Assembly (NCBI GenBank): GCA_030652115.1
Contig: JAUSBK010000001.1
Location: forward strand, 306,254 to 370,253
DNA length: 64,000 nt
Direction of reading: 5' to 3'
Origin: Coriobacteriia bacterium
GTDB taxonomy: Bacteria; Actinomycetota; Coriobacteriia; Anaerosomatales; Anaerosomataceae
Of the stretch, positions 50,000-59,764 are shown one piece after another. Position 1 is the stretch's first letter. Each line of letters begins with the position of its first letter. Position numbers and translations under genes: made by a program. Under the pieces are notes generated by a model. That model was not told the DNA's origin. It ran no database searches and was given only the letters and a program-made list of their open reading frames with translations.

Positions 50000-50012
50000 G
50001 TCACGCACTCCT

Positions 50013-53000
50013 CTACTTGTTCGCCAGCGTGGGAGCCACGCGCTGGATGTGTTCGGCAAGGCGGCTGCCCTCAGCCTGGATGGCCGAGGCGAACTCGTCC
50101 GGGGTGTAGCCGTTCTTCGCGAGGTAGGCGATCGTGCCCTTGTCCATCTGCGGGCTGGCGGCGATGGTCCGCGCCATCTGCGCCAGGTGCGGGTTCGCCA
50201 CTACGCCCGTCTCGGCGACCGCGGTGCGCTCGGTCATCAGCAGCAGCCGGTCCATCGCCTTGGCCGCGGTCTTCGGGTCGAGCGCCGGCTTGGCGAGCGC
50301 CTGTACCTGCTGCTCGGCGACGGCGGGGAACTCCGAGACGGGGAAGCTCGGGTTGGTGAAGCGCGGCGGCTCACCCACTGCGGCCTGCATCATGCGCGTC
50401 TGATCGACCACCGACTCGCCTGACGTCGTGACCACATTGCCCGTGGACGCGTCCACGACCGTTCCCTTGCCCTGGGTGGCCATGCGCAGCTCGGTGAACT
50501 CGCGCGGGTAGGCATCTTTCGGTCCCGCTTTGCCGCCCATGCCGCTGTAGAGCTCGACCTTCGCGTCCGATGGATCGAGTCCGCCGGGAAGCTTCACGTT
50601 GCTGGCGACATCGTTCGTGACCTGCTTGTTGAGCCGTTCGTAGAGTTCCGAAGGGGAGATGCCCCGGCGTGAGGCCTCGGCAGCCAGTTCGTCGGGGTTG
50701 AAGATCGCAACGACCGCCTTGTCGTTGTCGGTGAGCGCCGAGGCAGCCTTCATCGCGCGTCCGGCCGAGCTGCCCGAGTCACCGATGATCACACGCTCGA
50801 GGGTGACGCGCTGCGCGGCGGTGTCCCACTGCGTCACCGCGGTCTGAGCGGCCTTCGTGACGGCACCGTCGACGTGCTCGGCAACCACGCGGTTCATGAC
50901 GGCGGCCTGTGCCTTCGAGATCTGCCCGAGCTTCTCGAGCTCGGCGAGCTTGGCCATGCCGCCCTTCTCGTAAAGCTTGAGGATCGCCTGCTGGTCGACG
51001 GTCTTGGTCGCCGCGGCCACGCCCTGACTCGCGACGACGTCATCGACACCGGCGGTGAGCTGCTGCACCGCGGCTTTCGGCACCAGGAGCGACGACGGTA
51101 CCGGCGGAGCGGGCGCGAGCTCCTTCCACAGCTGCGGCTGGCCAAGGAGCTTGCGCGCGCCAGCCTCGATCGTGAAGTCGAGTGCGGTGTTCACGGCACC
51201 GTACTTCGTGCCGCGCGCCAGGTCCTCGGCGGTGAACGAGTGCCGAACGAGCGCCTGTCCGGTCTCCGGGTCGATTGCCTGCAGGCCGGTCTCTGGGTCG
51301 ATCACGGGGATGCCCACCATGTTCTCGCCAACGGCGGTGCCGACGCCCTTGAGCATGTTGTAGCCCGCGCGCAGGCCCTGGGCGAGCGGCCCCAGCGGGG
51401 TGGGGGTCAACACCGTGGCGATGCCGCTCACGGCCATGTCCGCCGCGAGCTGCACGCCAGCGACGGGGTAGTAGGCGAGATCGGCGACCGTAACGTCGTA
51501 CGCGAGCGCATCGGATACCAGCTCGTTCGAGCGAATCTGGTTCTGTAGAACCCACTTGCGCTGGGCATCGATCTGCTGCTGCCTCCAGTAGGCGGCCTTT
51601 GCTTCGCCCTCGGCCCGCGCGAGCTGGATCTGGCGACAGATCTTGGCGAGCTCCGGGTCCTGCTGCAGGTTCTGTCTGCGGTTGGCGTCGAGCGTCGCGT
51701 CGTACTGTGCCTGCTCGCTCCCGGTAACCCAGCCCCAGCGCTTGTCCCAGGTGTAGCCCTGCTGCTGCATTTTGAGTGTCTGCGCAGCCTCTTCGGCGCT
51801 GACCCACGCCTCGCCGGCCTCGTCCCAGGGCACGCGCATGTACACACGCCCGTCTGCGCTCTGCGGGAGGCCTGCAATCGCGTCGGGTACCGGCGGTGTC
51901 ACCGGCTGCGCGCCGGGGCTCTCGGAGATGAGGCCCCTGAGAGACTCGAGGATCTCGTTCGGGTCGAGCTTGTCGGTGAGTTGCAGCAGCGATCCGGCGG
52001 CGAGGATCAGGCTCGAGAGGCCTACCGCGGCGGCGCCCTGCACGGGGTTGAGCGGCTGTTGGCCGCTCGTATCGAGGACGTTGCTCGGATCGTACTCGCT
52101 GCCCACGGCGCCGTAGTCGTCGGAGGTGTTGGTGGGTTCGTCGATCCCGTCGGGTATCAGCGCCCGTACCGCCGGATCCATGGTCTCCAGGCTGCCGCCG
52201 TCAGTCACATACCAGAGCGCCTGCTGGCCGATGCTGTCGAAGGCCCCCGCTTCGTAGATGTTGCGCAGAACCCGGAGCATGTCCTCGTCGGCCATCTCGA
52301 AGAACGAGAAGCGCTCACCCGATGAAGGTGCGCTGGCTGAGTGCAGCGAGCAGAAGCCCTTGACCAAGTGTTCGGTTGTGCCCGGATCGACACTGAGCAG
52401 TTCGTTGCCGGCCGTGACCATGATCTGGGTCTGGGGGGACTCGGGCAAGAGGCGGGTACCCATGGGTACGAGGACGGTCACGGGCTCACCGAGCTCGTTT
52501 GTGAAGATGGCCTGGATGCAGTCGCCGCTAATGCCGCCCACGCCTAACACCTCGACCGAAAGCCCGTCGACCTCGCCCCGCATCACCTCGGGAAGCGCGG
52601 TGTCGTAGTCCTGCTGCGCTTCGGCAGGGGCCGGCGTCACGCCCGCGAGCAGTGCGAGCGCGAGACCCGCGGTTGCCACGGCCGCGACCGTGCGATAGCC
52701 GAGCAGGATCCGGGCATTCATCCCGATGTTGATGCCGAGGTTGAGGATTGCGAGTCCGTAGATGAACACGGGCACCGACCTGAACATGACCGACGACAGC
52801 TGCGTGATCGTCATCAGCGCGCCCCAGGTGATGAGCCAGGGGAGCGTGTAGCTCATCGTCACGCCCTTGGCCCCGGTACGCACGTTCACGAAGCTGCCAT
52901 AGGCGATGCCGCCGACGAATCCGAGCGTGAGCAGCACGACCCACCAGATCGGACCAGGCGGACGGAGCGTGATGATCGAGAAGACCACCATCGAGAGAAA

Positions 53001-53123
53001 CGCGGCCGACTGGCTGATCATGATGCGCTTCGGCTTGACCGCCTTCTCTTTGCGGTAGGTGAGGACCTGGATGAGCACGCCGACGGCGAAGAGGCTGATG
53101 AAGAAGACGGAGAAGATCTGCAC
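50013..53123 (-). CDS. Very large multidomain membrane protein of unknown function
   Basis: A 1036-aa protein. Residues 1-165 carry five predicted transmembrane helices (IFSVFFISLFAVGVLIQVL; WWVVLLTLGFVGGIAYG; LAILNLGINIGMN and others). An extracytoplasmic or cytosolic part follows (about 165-370, VMRGEVDGLSVEVLGVGGISG), one more hydrophobic stretch near 370-390 (AAAVGLSSLILAAGSLL), and a long alpha-helical C-terminal region with a W-D-x-x-G-W-V segment, a hydrophobic AADMAVSGIATVLTP stretch and a 300-residue tail (VELYSGMGGKAGPKDAYPRE). Layout and size recall toxin- or secretion-associated proteins, but no catalytic motif is visible. Start ATG 53123 lies 12 bp after the zinc-ribbon gene. Confidence 0.75.
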   Translation of the reverse strand: MQIFSVFFISLFAVGVLIQVLTYRKEKAVKPKRIMISQSAAFLSMVVFSIITLRPPGPIWWVVLLTLGFVGGIAYGSFVNVRTGAKGVTMSYTLPWLITWGALMTITQLSSVMFRSVPVFIYGLAILNLGINIGMNARILLGYRTVAAVATAGLALALLAGVTPAPAEAQQDYDTALPEVMRGEVDGLSVEVLGVGGISGDCIQAIFTNELGEPVTVLVPMGTRLLPESPQTQIMVTAGNELLSVDPGTTEHLVKGFCSLHSASAPSSGERFSFFEMADEDMLRVLRNIYEAGAFDSIGQQALWYVTDGGSLETMDPAVRALIPDGIDEPTNTSDDYGAVGSEYDPSNVLDTSGQQPLNPVQGAAAVGLSSLILAAGSLLQLTDKLDPNEILESLRGLISESPGAQPVTPPVPDAIAGLPQSADGRVYMRVPWDEAGEAWVSAEEAAQTLKMQQQGYTWDKRWGWVTGSEQAQYDATLDANRRQNLQQDPELAKICRQIQLARAEGEAKAAYWRQQQIDAQRKWVLQNQIRSNELVSDALAYDVTVADLAYYPVAGVQLAADMAVSGIATVLTPTPLGPLAQGLRAGYNMLKGVGTAVGENMVGIPVIDPETGLQAIDPETGQALVRHSFTAEDLARGTKYGAVNTALDFTIEAGARKLLGQPQLWKELAPAPPVPSSLLVPKAAVQQLTAGVDDVVASQGVAAATKTVDQQAILKLYEKGGMAKLAELEKLGQISKAQAAVMNRVVAEHVDGAVTKAAQTAVTQWDTAAQRVTLERVIIGDSGSSAGRAMKAASALTDNDKAVVAIFNPDELAAEASRRGISPSELYERLNKQVTNDVASNVKLPGGLDPSDAKVELYSGMGGKAGPKDAYPREFTELRMATQGKGTVVDASTGNVVTTSGESVVDQTRMMQAAVGEPPRFTNPSFPVSEFPAVAEQQVQALAKPALDPKTAAKAMDRLLLMTERTAVAETGVVANPHLAQMARTIAASPQMDKGTIAYLAKNGYTPDEFASAIQAEGSRLAEHIQRVAPTLANK

Positions 53124-53135
53124 CGTCGCGCCTCC

Positions 53136-53687
53136 CTATCCTGCTACGTCGTCCCGCTTGAGCACGATCCTGACCGCCCAGCTGGTCCCGGCAAGCGCGC
53201 GCACGGCGTCACGCACGCCGGGATCGCGTCCGGTGCGCAGTCGCTCCCAAAACACGATGCGCCCGTTCGTGCCGTCGACGGCCACCGAGCACTCGTACTC
53301 GTCACCTCGGCTGGCCGAGTAGACGCCGTTCTTCTCGGTGATCGCGAGGTTCAGGCCCTCGAGCCGACGGCGAATGAGCTGGCGCAGCGTCACCGCGGGA
53401 TCGGGGGCCGGCGCAGGTTCGGGCACCGGCTCGGGTAGCGGGGTTACCGGCACAGCGGCCGGGACAGCGTACGCGGGCTGCTGCGGAGCGACGGGAGTTG
53501 CCGCGGGTGTGTACGCGGGCTGCTGCGGAGCGGCCGTTTGCTGAACCCACGGCGGGGTCACCTGCTGACCGGAGTCGGTGTCGTACCACCCCGAGATCGC
53601 GTTCCAGGCATGCCCTCGCGTGCAGCTCCAATTAGCGTCGAGGTACACGTTCTCCCGACACTGACTGCAGAATCCCGCTATCGCCAT
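53136..53687 (-). CDS. Zinc-ribbon protein with proline-rich linker
   Basis: A 183-aa protein. The N-terminus MAIAGFCSQCRENVYLDANWSC has a C-x2-C...C-x(4)-H ribbon. A proline/alanine/glutamine-rich linker (about residues 45-100, with QQPAY repeats) joins it to a C-terminal domain of about 80 residues (RQLIRRRLEGLNLAITEKNGVYSASRGDEYECSVAVDG). ATG 53687 follows GGGGGAGC. It precedes the 1036-aa membrane protein by 12 bp. Its layout parallels the zinc-ribbon membrane protein at 34516, but without a membrane helix. Function unknown. Confidence 0.72.
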   Translation of the reverse strand: MAIAGFCSQCRENVYLDANWSCTRGHAWNAISGWYDTDSGQQVTPPWVQQTAAPQQPAYTPAATPVAPQQPAYAVPAAVPVTPLPEPVPEPAPAPDPAVTLRQLIRRRLEGLNLAITEKNGVYSASRGDEYECSVAVDGTNGRIVFWERLRTGRDPGVRDAVRALAGTSWAVRIVLKRDDVAG

Positions 53688-53789
53688 CGATGCTCCCCCT
53701 GCCGGCGCTGCGCGCAATCCAACCGCCCGTGCTAGCACGAGTATAGGGGAGACTTCGGCAGGCGCTACAGATGACTTGAGCGGCCGCCC

Positions 53790-56700
53790 TCAGTTGGTGA
53801 GCCGTGCGATGTCCTCGGTGGTCCATCTGCCGGGCTCGAGGTACATGTCGCCCGGCGCGATGAATGCCTTCTGGCCACCTGTGCCCGGATCGTAGATGAT
53901 GACCTGCTGCTCGCGCTGATCGAAGCAGGTGCCGCCGGGTGCGTCGTTCCAGTACTTCTGCGTCTTCACCCACACGAATATCCGAACGTCTCCAACAGGC
54001 ACGCCCAGGCGATCGATGTCGAACGTGCGGATGCTGGTGTTGGCCTCTGCATCGTCCGTGTACGAGAACCACTGCGCGCGGTTCGTGTAGTAGACCTCGC
54101 CGGTCGTCTTGTCCACCACGTCGATGCCGTCACAGCGCACCGCGGTGTCTTGAACGCTGGAGCCACCGATGACGATCGGAATGGCGAAGCTCGTCGGGAT
54201 GGCCTTGACGACGCTGCTCGCCGAGTCGTACGGGTGGTTCCAGTCCCAATCGTCGACCACCTGGAAGTCGTCGAGCGACTCCTTCCACGTGAGGACCTCG
54301 GCACCCTGGCCGAGAACCAGCCATTGGTCCTCGTCGGAGAACGCCTCCTTGACGTCCTGGATGCCGCTGTAGATCGACTTGCCGAGGTTGATGACCGGGT
54401 CGTACTCCTTGTACACGCTCACCGCCGTCTTGAGCGCCGACTTCCACCACGCCTGGCTCGGGGCGTCGGTGGTCTTCGCCATCGCCGTCGGTAGTTTCTT
54501 GCCGGAGTGGCCGGTGAGGTCGTCGCCCGAGACCGGGAACTCGATCTCGCCCTTGGTCACGTGCGTCTCGTACGTGCCACCCCACGTGGTGACCTGGACG
54601 CGGTTGAGGTCGCGGCTGCCGTCCCAGTACTGCGCGCCGACTCGCACCGCGTAGTTGCCGTACCAGACGTAGATCGACTGTCCGCCCACATCGAGGAACC
54701 CGGGCCAGGAGGCCTTGAGCATCCACGACGTGTACCCCTCGGTGGCATCGCGCTGTGCGAGCTCACCCCGGTCGGGCACGAGCTCGATCATGACCGAGGC
54801 CAGCTCGCCACCGGAGAGTGCGATGGGCTCGGTCACGGTGAGGCCCGCTCCGGTGGCTGTGATCACGTACGCGCCACTCGGCTTCACGGTGAGCTCCCCG
54901 GCGTCGAAGTGCCCCTCGGCGTCGGTCGTGAGACTCGCCACTGTCTCGCCCTTGTTGTTGGCGATCGTGACCGGCGCGCCTGCCACGCCCGTGCCGAGCC
55001 GGTCGATCACGCGGCCGGTGAGCTGCGCTGTCGTGGCCTCCTTCATCGTCACGGTCCCGGCGGTCTCCTCGCCGAGTCGTACCTCGAAGTCGACGGGCGC
55101 GAGGCCCTGGTAGCCACCCTTCTTGAACGCGATGCGATACGTGCCGTACGGCATCTCGAGCACGAGATCGCCGTTCTCATCGGTGATGTCTGACCGGTCG
55201 TAGCCGACCAGGTAGGTCTGCACGCCCGAGAGCGCCACGCCGGCCTCGTCGGTCACGTGGACCCTGAGCGTCCCGTGGTTGTCCAGCCGGATGCCCACTG
55301 AGGCGATCGGTTTCGTGCGCGTTGTCTCCACGGTGGTACTCGCGGGGTTGAAGCCCTCCTTGGTGGCAGTGATCGTGCCGCTGCCGAATTCGACCTCCTC
55401 GATCACGAAGCACCCGCTTGCGTCGGTCAGCACGGTCCTGCCGCCAAAACTCACCTCAACGCCGGCGAGCCCGCCCGTCCACCAGCCGAGGTCGGCCATC
55501 CCCGAGGCGTTCGAGACGCGCCCCTGTACCACGCCCTTCTGGATGACCTGCACGATGCTCGCGGCGGTGTCGTTGTCGGCCGTGTACTGCTCGCTCGTGG
55601 TGGTGAGTGCGTACGAGATGTCGACTGTCTCGGCGGTGAGGTCGGCCGGTACGTCCCACACCTTGGCGAAGGTGCTGGTCTCGCCCGTCTTGATGGTTCC
55701 GATGTCGAGCGTGCCGATCGCCTCTCCGTCCACTGCTACCTCGAGCGTGATGCTCTTCGCGTCCTGGCTGCCCCGGTTCACGACCGCACCGGTGAGCAGG
55801 CAAGGCGAGCCACAGACGGCCTTCTTCGGATTGCTCTTGAGGCTGGCTAGATCGAACGTCACGTCCGCGAGGATGGGCTGCCCGCCGTCGAGCACGATCG
55901 GGTCGCCCGCAGGACCGTCCTCGGAGATCGGCTGGAGGACGAAGCGGGCCTGCTCCGCGGGTGTTCCGCCGAGTTCCTGGTGGCGCGTCTTGTCCACGAA
56001 GAGGATTGCCGGGCCGCTTTCGAGCTGCACCAGCTCCAGGTCGCGGAGCTCGGCGGTGAGCGCCGGCATACCCTCGCTGGATCGGCTGGCCCACGTGTCC
56101 GTGACCTCGCCGGTGCGCAGGTCTACGAGCGAGATCCGCTGGTTGAGGGCATCGGCGGTCTCCCAGTACACGAGCACGCGGCCGCCCTCGGCCACTATGC
56201 CCAGTGCCGACGGTGTCGCGCCACCGAACTCCTCGTTGCCGGCGAGGAGCACGTCGCGCGTGACTCCCATCGTGTCGGGATCGATGATCGCGAAGCGGGA
56301 CTCGTACTCGTTGCTGGCGGCGAAGAAACGGATGTACGACACGGCCAGCAATCCCGTATCGGCGTCGAAGGCGAGGTCGAACGATCCGTCCGACACCTTC
56401 TCGGGCGGATCGGTGATGACGGAGCTTCGTACGCGCATAGGCGGGGTGCCGGGAGCGATCTCCATGATCGCAACCGCCGGGCGTGGGCCGGTCTGCGTGC
56501 CGAGACTCTGCGGCGAGGTCTCTTGCGTCGCCATCCAGATCCGCTCGCCGTCGGTGGCGAGCGCGCAGGTGTCGCCGTGCGGGGTGAGATAGGTGGGCAC
56601 ACCCTCCGGCTGCATGTCGAGACCGAACCGGGTGATGTATACCGCGCTGTTTGAGCGGAACGACTCGTAGATCGCATCGTCCACGCGGACCACGTCCATC

Positions 56701-57320
56701 GGGTCGTACGACTCCCAGGTTCCGGCCGGCACCCACCGTGTGCGACCGGCGCCCAGCTGCGGCGCGAGGACCTGCGTGCCGTCGGCGAGATAGTGCTCCC
56801 ACTGCACCTGGTGTGCGGTGCCTCGCGCGTAGAAGAGCAGGTAGGAACCGTCGTCGAGCGTGACGAGCGCGGGGTCGGCGTTCTGGATGCCGGTAACCTT
56901 GTAGGGCGCGAGCCCGCCCTGCGTCTCGAAGTCCGTCTCGTCATACGCGGGGTGGCCGAGTGCGTTGACGCTGAGCGTGGCGCCCGCGTCGCTTACCTCG
57001 GTGACCTCGAGCGTGGCATCGGGCAGCGAATCCGCGTTGAGATCGGCTTCAGCGGACACGCCCTCGGTGAGCACGTAGCTCGTGGGCGAGGAGGAGATCA
57101 CGAACTCCGCCGAGGAGCCGACCACCCGCACCAACTCGGCGGTGTGCGTCTCACCGGCGTAGTCGAACTCGGCGGATTCGCCCACCTCGAGCGTGAGCGT
57201 CCCCTCCGCCTCGCCGCCGTCGCCTCCGCCATCGTCTTCCGAGCATGACGACGGCCCGCATCCCGACAGCGCGAGCATCACAGCGAGCACGACCAACAGA
57301 AGCGACCGAAGTCGTCTCAC
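53790..57320 (-). CDS. Very large surface lipoprotein with CARDB and carboxypeptidase-regulatory-like domains
   Basis: A 1176-aa protein. GTG 57320 has GGGGGAGGAACC upstream; the lipoprotein signal ends LALSGC. After a glycine/glutamate linker come a beta domain (residues about 40-110), a propeller-like region (about 130-480, with LVTLDDGSYLLFYARG and VRVDDAIYESFRSN), a CARDB-type domain (about 500-600, VNRGSQDAKSITLEVAVDGEAIG), then three regulatory-like beta-sandwiches (VQGRVSNASGMADLGW; LRVHVTDEAGVALSGV; LTGRVIDRLGTGVAGAPV). The last about 300 residues are unassigned. It is an adhesin- or receptor-like surface protein, 103 bp upstream of the zinc-ribbon/membrane-protein operon. Confidence 0.82.
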   Translation of the reverse strand: MRRLRSLLLVVLAVMLALSGCGPSSCSEDDGGGDGGEAEGTLTLEVGESAEFDYAGETHTAELVRVVGSSAEFVISSSPTSYVLTEGVSAEADLNADSLPDATLEVTEVSDAGATLSVNALGHPAYDETDFETQGGLAPYKVTGIQNADPALVTLDDGSYLLFYARGTAHQVQWEHYLADGTQVLAPQLGAGRTRWVPAGTWESYDPMDVVRVDDAIYESFRSNSAVYITRFGLDMQPEGVPTYLTPHGDTCALATDGERIWMATQETSPQSLGTQTGPRPAVAIMEIAPGTPPMRVRSSVITDPPEKVSDGSFDLAFDADTGLLAVSYIRFFAASNEYESRFAIIDPDTMGVTRDVLLAGNEEFGGATPSALGIVAEGGRVLVYWETADALNQRISLVDLRTGEVTDTWASRSSEGMPALTAELRDLELVQLESGPAILFVDKTRHQELGGTPAEQARFVLQPISEDGPAGDPIVLDGGQPILADVTFDLASLKSNPKKAVCGSPCLLTGAVVNRGSQDAKSITLEVAVDGEAIGTLDIGTIKTGETSTFAKVWDVPADLTAETVDISYALTTTSEQYTADNDTAASIVQVIQKGVVQGRVSNASGMADLGWWTGGLAGVEVSFGGRTVLTDASGCFVIEEVEFGSGTITATKEGFNPASTTVETTRTKPIASVGIRLDNHGTLRVHVTDEAGVALSGVQTYLVGYDRSDITDENGDLVLEMPYGTYRIAFKKGGYQGLAPVDFEVRLGEETAGTVTMKEATTAQLTGRVIDRLGTGVAGAPVTIANNKGETVASLTTDAEGHFDAGELTVKPSGAYVITATGAGLTVTEPIALSGGELASVMIELVPDRGELAQRDATEGYTSWMLKASWPGFLDVGGQSIYVWYGNYAVRVGAQYWDGSRDLNRVQVTTWGGTYETHVTKGEIEFPVSGDDLTGHSGKKLPTAMAKTTDAPSQAWWKSALKTAVSVYKEYDPVINLGKSIYSGIQDVKEAFSDEDQWLVLGQGAEVLTWKESLDDFQVVDDWDWNHPYDSASSVVKAIPTSFAIPIVIGGSSVQDTAVRCDGIDVVDKTTGEVYYTNRAQWFSYTDDAEANTSIRTFDIDRLGVPVGDVRIFVWVKTQKYWNDAPGGTCFDQREQQVIIYDPGTGGQKAFIAPGDMYLEPGRWTTEDIARLTN

Positions 57321-57383
57321 GGTTCCTCCCCCCGAGGACTCTCTCAGACGATGGTACCCCAGCGGCACCCACCTCCGACGCGA

Positions 57384-57408
57384 AACGGGCGACCCGCAGC
57401 CGCCCGTT
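57384..57408 (-). terminator. Terminator after the PntAA/Ald-like gene
   Basis: AACGGGCG (57384-57391) pairs with CGCCCGTT (57401-57408) around a 9-base loop, 26 bp past the stop of the minus-strand gene. A short TTTCG follows on that strand. Confidence 0.55.
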
Positions 57409-57433
57409 CACACCACTGACCCGTGCGCGACGC

Positions 57434-58597
57434 CTACGCGTCGCCGCCCATCGCGTGAAGCGCACCCTCGTGCACGATCTTCCCGTCGCGGGTCACGAGC
57501 GCATGCCGCACGATCTCGTCGTCCCAGGCGGGCGTCTCGAGGCCGTTCTGGAAGAGGTTGCGCACGAAGTCGAGCATGTTCTTGCCGTACAGCCAGCTCG
57601 CGTGCACGGCAACCGAGCCGGGGATGTTGATGTAGCCCATCACCGTCACGCCGTGGACCACGAACTCCTCGGCGGGCACGGTGGCGGCGCAGTTGCCGCC
57701 CTGGTCGACCGACACGTCCACGATCACCGAGCCGGGCCGCATGGAAGCGACCATCTTGTCGGTGATCAGCACCGGCGCGACCTCACCGGGTACGAGCACG
57801 CTCAAGATGATCACGTCCGCCGAGGGGACGAGCGGCTTGAGGGCCTCGCGCTCACGGTTGAGCCAGTCGGCCGGAAGCGCCTCGGCGGAGCCCACCTCGT
57901 CAAGCACCAGGTCCTGCGGCATCTCGAAGCCGACGATCTCGGCGCCGAGCGCCTCGGCCTGCTTGCGCGAACCCTCGCGGATGTCGAACACCTTGACCCG
58001 CGCTCCGAGACGCTTGGCTGTCGCGATCGCCTCCATGCCCACCACGCCTGCGCCGATGATGAGGAACTCGGCTGGCTCGGTGGTGCCCATCGGGGTCTCG
58101 ATGGCCGGGATGAAGCGGGGGAGCGCTGCCGCTGCGAGGATGACCGCCTTGTAGCCGGTTACGAGCGACATCGAGGAGAGCGCGTCCATGGGCCGGGCCC
58201 GTGGGATCCGGACGATGCCGTCCATGGTGAGCGACGTGACGTTGCGGTCGCGGAGCGTGCGGATGATGTCATGGTTCGCCGGCGCGGCGGGGTGGAGGAA
58301 TGTGATGAGCATCGCGCCCTCGCGCACCATGTCCGCTTCATGCTTGCCGACCTTCACGTTGAAGTGCGGCTGCTTGACCTTAAGGATGATGTCGGCGCGC
58401 GCAAAGACCTCCTTGGCGCCAGCGACGACCTGCGCGCCTGCGGCCACGTAGTCGGCGTCGCTGTGCAGCGTGGCCTCGCCTGCCGAGGCCTCGACGATCA
58501 CCTCGAAGCCCATCTGCACGTACGCTGCGACCTCTTCGGGGAGAGCCGCCACCCGGTGCTCGCGTTCGAGAATCTCCCTCGGAATGCCGATGATCAT
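57434..58597 (-). CDS. PntAA/alanine-dehydrogenase-like NAD(P)-binding enzyme
   Basis: A 387-aa soluble protein of the alanine dehydrogenase/proton-translocating transhydrogenase alpha family. The N-terminal domain has MIIGIPREILEREHRVAALPEE and VKVGKHEADMVREGAMLITFLHP. The Rossmann core is FLIIGAGVVGMEAIATAKRLGARVKVFDIRE, the NAD site of PntA subunit alpha-1. It lacks the transmembrane part of full PntA, and no pntAB/pntB gene is adjacent, so it is a lone subunit or a separate dehydrogenase. ATG 58597 follows ACGGGGAGGAAGC. It is divergent from carbamate kinase. Confidence 0.8.
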   Translation of the reverse strand: MIIGIPREILEREHRVAALPEEVAAYVQMGFEVIVEASAGEATLHSDADYVAAGAQVVAGAKEVFARADIILKVKQPHFNVKVGKHEADMVREGAMLITFLHPAAPANHDIIRTLRDRNVTSLTMDGIVRIPRARPMDALSSMSLVTGYKAVILAAAALPRFIPAIETPMGTTEPAEFLIIGAGVVGMEAIATAKRLGARVKVFDIREGSRKQAEALGAEIVGFEMPQDLVLDEVGSAEALPADWLNREREALKPLVPSADVIILSVLVPGEVAPVLITDKMVASMRPGSVIVDVSVDQGGNCAATVPAEEFVVHGVTVMGYINIPGSVAVHASWLYGKNMLDFVRNLFQNGLETPAWDDEIVRHALVTRDGKIVHEGALHAMGGDA

Positions 58598-58777
58598 GCT
58601 TCCTCCCCGTGTCAGTGCCCCAACGACTGCATAAACCGAGTAGCGCAGTGCATACACTCACACTACTCTTGATCCCTCTGTCTATGTTCCCAACATCGTG
58701 CGCAGCACCGCCACTGCGTGGGTATCATGATGTTCTCGGCTGCATACGCGCCGCCGCTCGCGAAGGAGTGCCGCTCC

Positions 58778-59737
58778 ATGCCCAAGAAGACCATCGTCGT
58801 GGCGCTCGGTGGCAACGCGCTGCTGAAGCGCTCCGATCCGATGACCGCCGACGCGCAGCGCGCGAACGTGCAGGTGGCCGTGCGGCAGCTCGCGCCGCTT
58901 GCGAGTGAGTACAACCTCGTGCTGGCGCACGGCAACGGCCCGCAGGTGGGGCTGCTCGCGCTGCAGGCCGCCGCGTACACGGACGTGGAACCGTACCCGC
59001 TCGATGTGCTCGGCGCCGAATCGCAGGGCATGATCGCCTACATGCTCGAGCAAGAGCTCGGCAACCTCGTGCCGCCGGAGATGCCTATCGCCACCATCCT
59101 CACAATGGTGGAGGTCGACCTTGCCGACCCGGCGTTTCAGACTCCCACCAAGTTCGTCGGGCCCGGCTACGACAAGGCCGAGGCCGATGCGCTCGCCGAG
59201 CGCAGGGGCTGGTTCTTCGCGCTCGATGGTGAGAAGTGGCGCCGCGTGGTGCCCTCGCCAGAGCCGAAGCGCATCTTCGAGATCCAGCCGATCAAGTGGC
59301 TGATCGAGAAGGGGTGCGTGGTCATCTGCGCCGGCGGTGGCGGCATCCCCACGGCGTTCGATCCCGAGGCGGTCAACCGGCTCGAGGGCGTGGAGGCCGT
59401 CATCGACAAGGACCTCGCGGGCGAGCTGCTTGCGCGCGAGCTCGACGCCGACCTGTTCGTGATGGCCACCGACACCGATGGCGTGTACGTGGACTGGGGT
59501 CTGCCCGGTCAGCGCCGGCTCGGCTGGGTCACACCCGAGAAGCTTGACATGTACTCGTTTGCGACTGGGTCGATGGGGCCGAAGGTGGAAGCGGCGAAGC
59601 GGTTCGTGAAGACGACGTGCAGGCGGGCCGCCATCGGCAGACTCGAGGACATCGCTGCGATCGTGGAGGGCAAGGCGGGGACGAACGTGGTCTGCGGCAT
59701 CCCGCGCGAGTACCGCAGCAATCCGGACCTCACGTAG
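58778..59737 (+). CDS. arcC: Carbamate kinase
   Basis: A 319-aa kinase converting carbamoyl phosphate and ADP to ATP, ammonia and CO2 in fermentative arginine or purine breakdown. Family segments: [12 protein letters not shown] at the start, [16 protein letters not shown], the [20 protein letters not shown] carbamate/ADP site, [12 protein letters not shown] and [20 protein letters not shown] 58778 follows GCGAAGGAGTGCCGCTCC. No arcA or arcB gene is adjacent, so the source of carbamoyl phosphate cannot be seen here. It is divergent from the PntAA-like gene. Confidence 0.93.
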   Translation: MPKKTIVVALGGNALLKRSDPMTADAQRANVQVAVRQLAPLASEYNLVLAHGNGPQVGLLALQAAAYTDVEPYPLDVLGAESQGMIAYMLEQELGNLVPPEMPIATILTMVEVDLADPAFQTPTKFVGPGYDKAEADALAERRGWFFALDGEKWRRVVPSPEPKRIFEIQPIKWLIEKGCVVICAGGGGIPTAFDPEAVNRLEGVEAVIDKDLAGELLARELDADLFVMATDTDGVYVDWGLPGQRRLGWVTPEKLDMYSFATGSMGPKVEAAKRFVKTTCRRAAIGRLEDIAAIVEGKAGTNVVCGIPREYRSNPDLT

Positions 59738-59764
59738 GACCGTCGGCAGCGTCAGGAGGCAACG

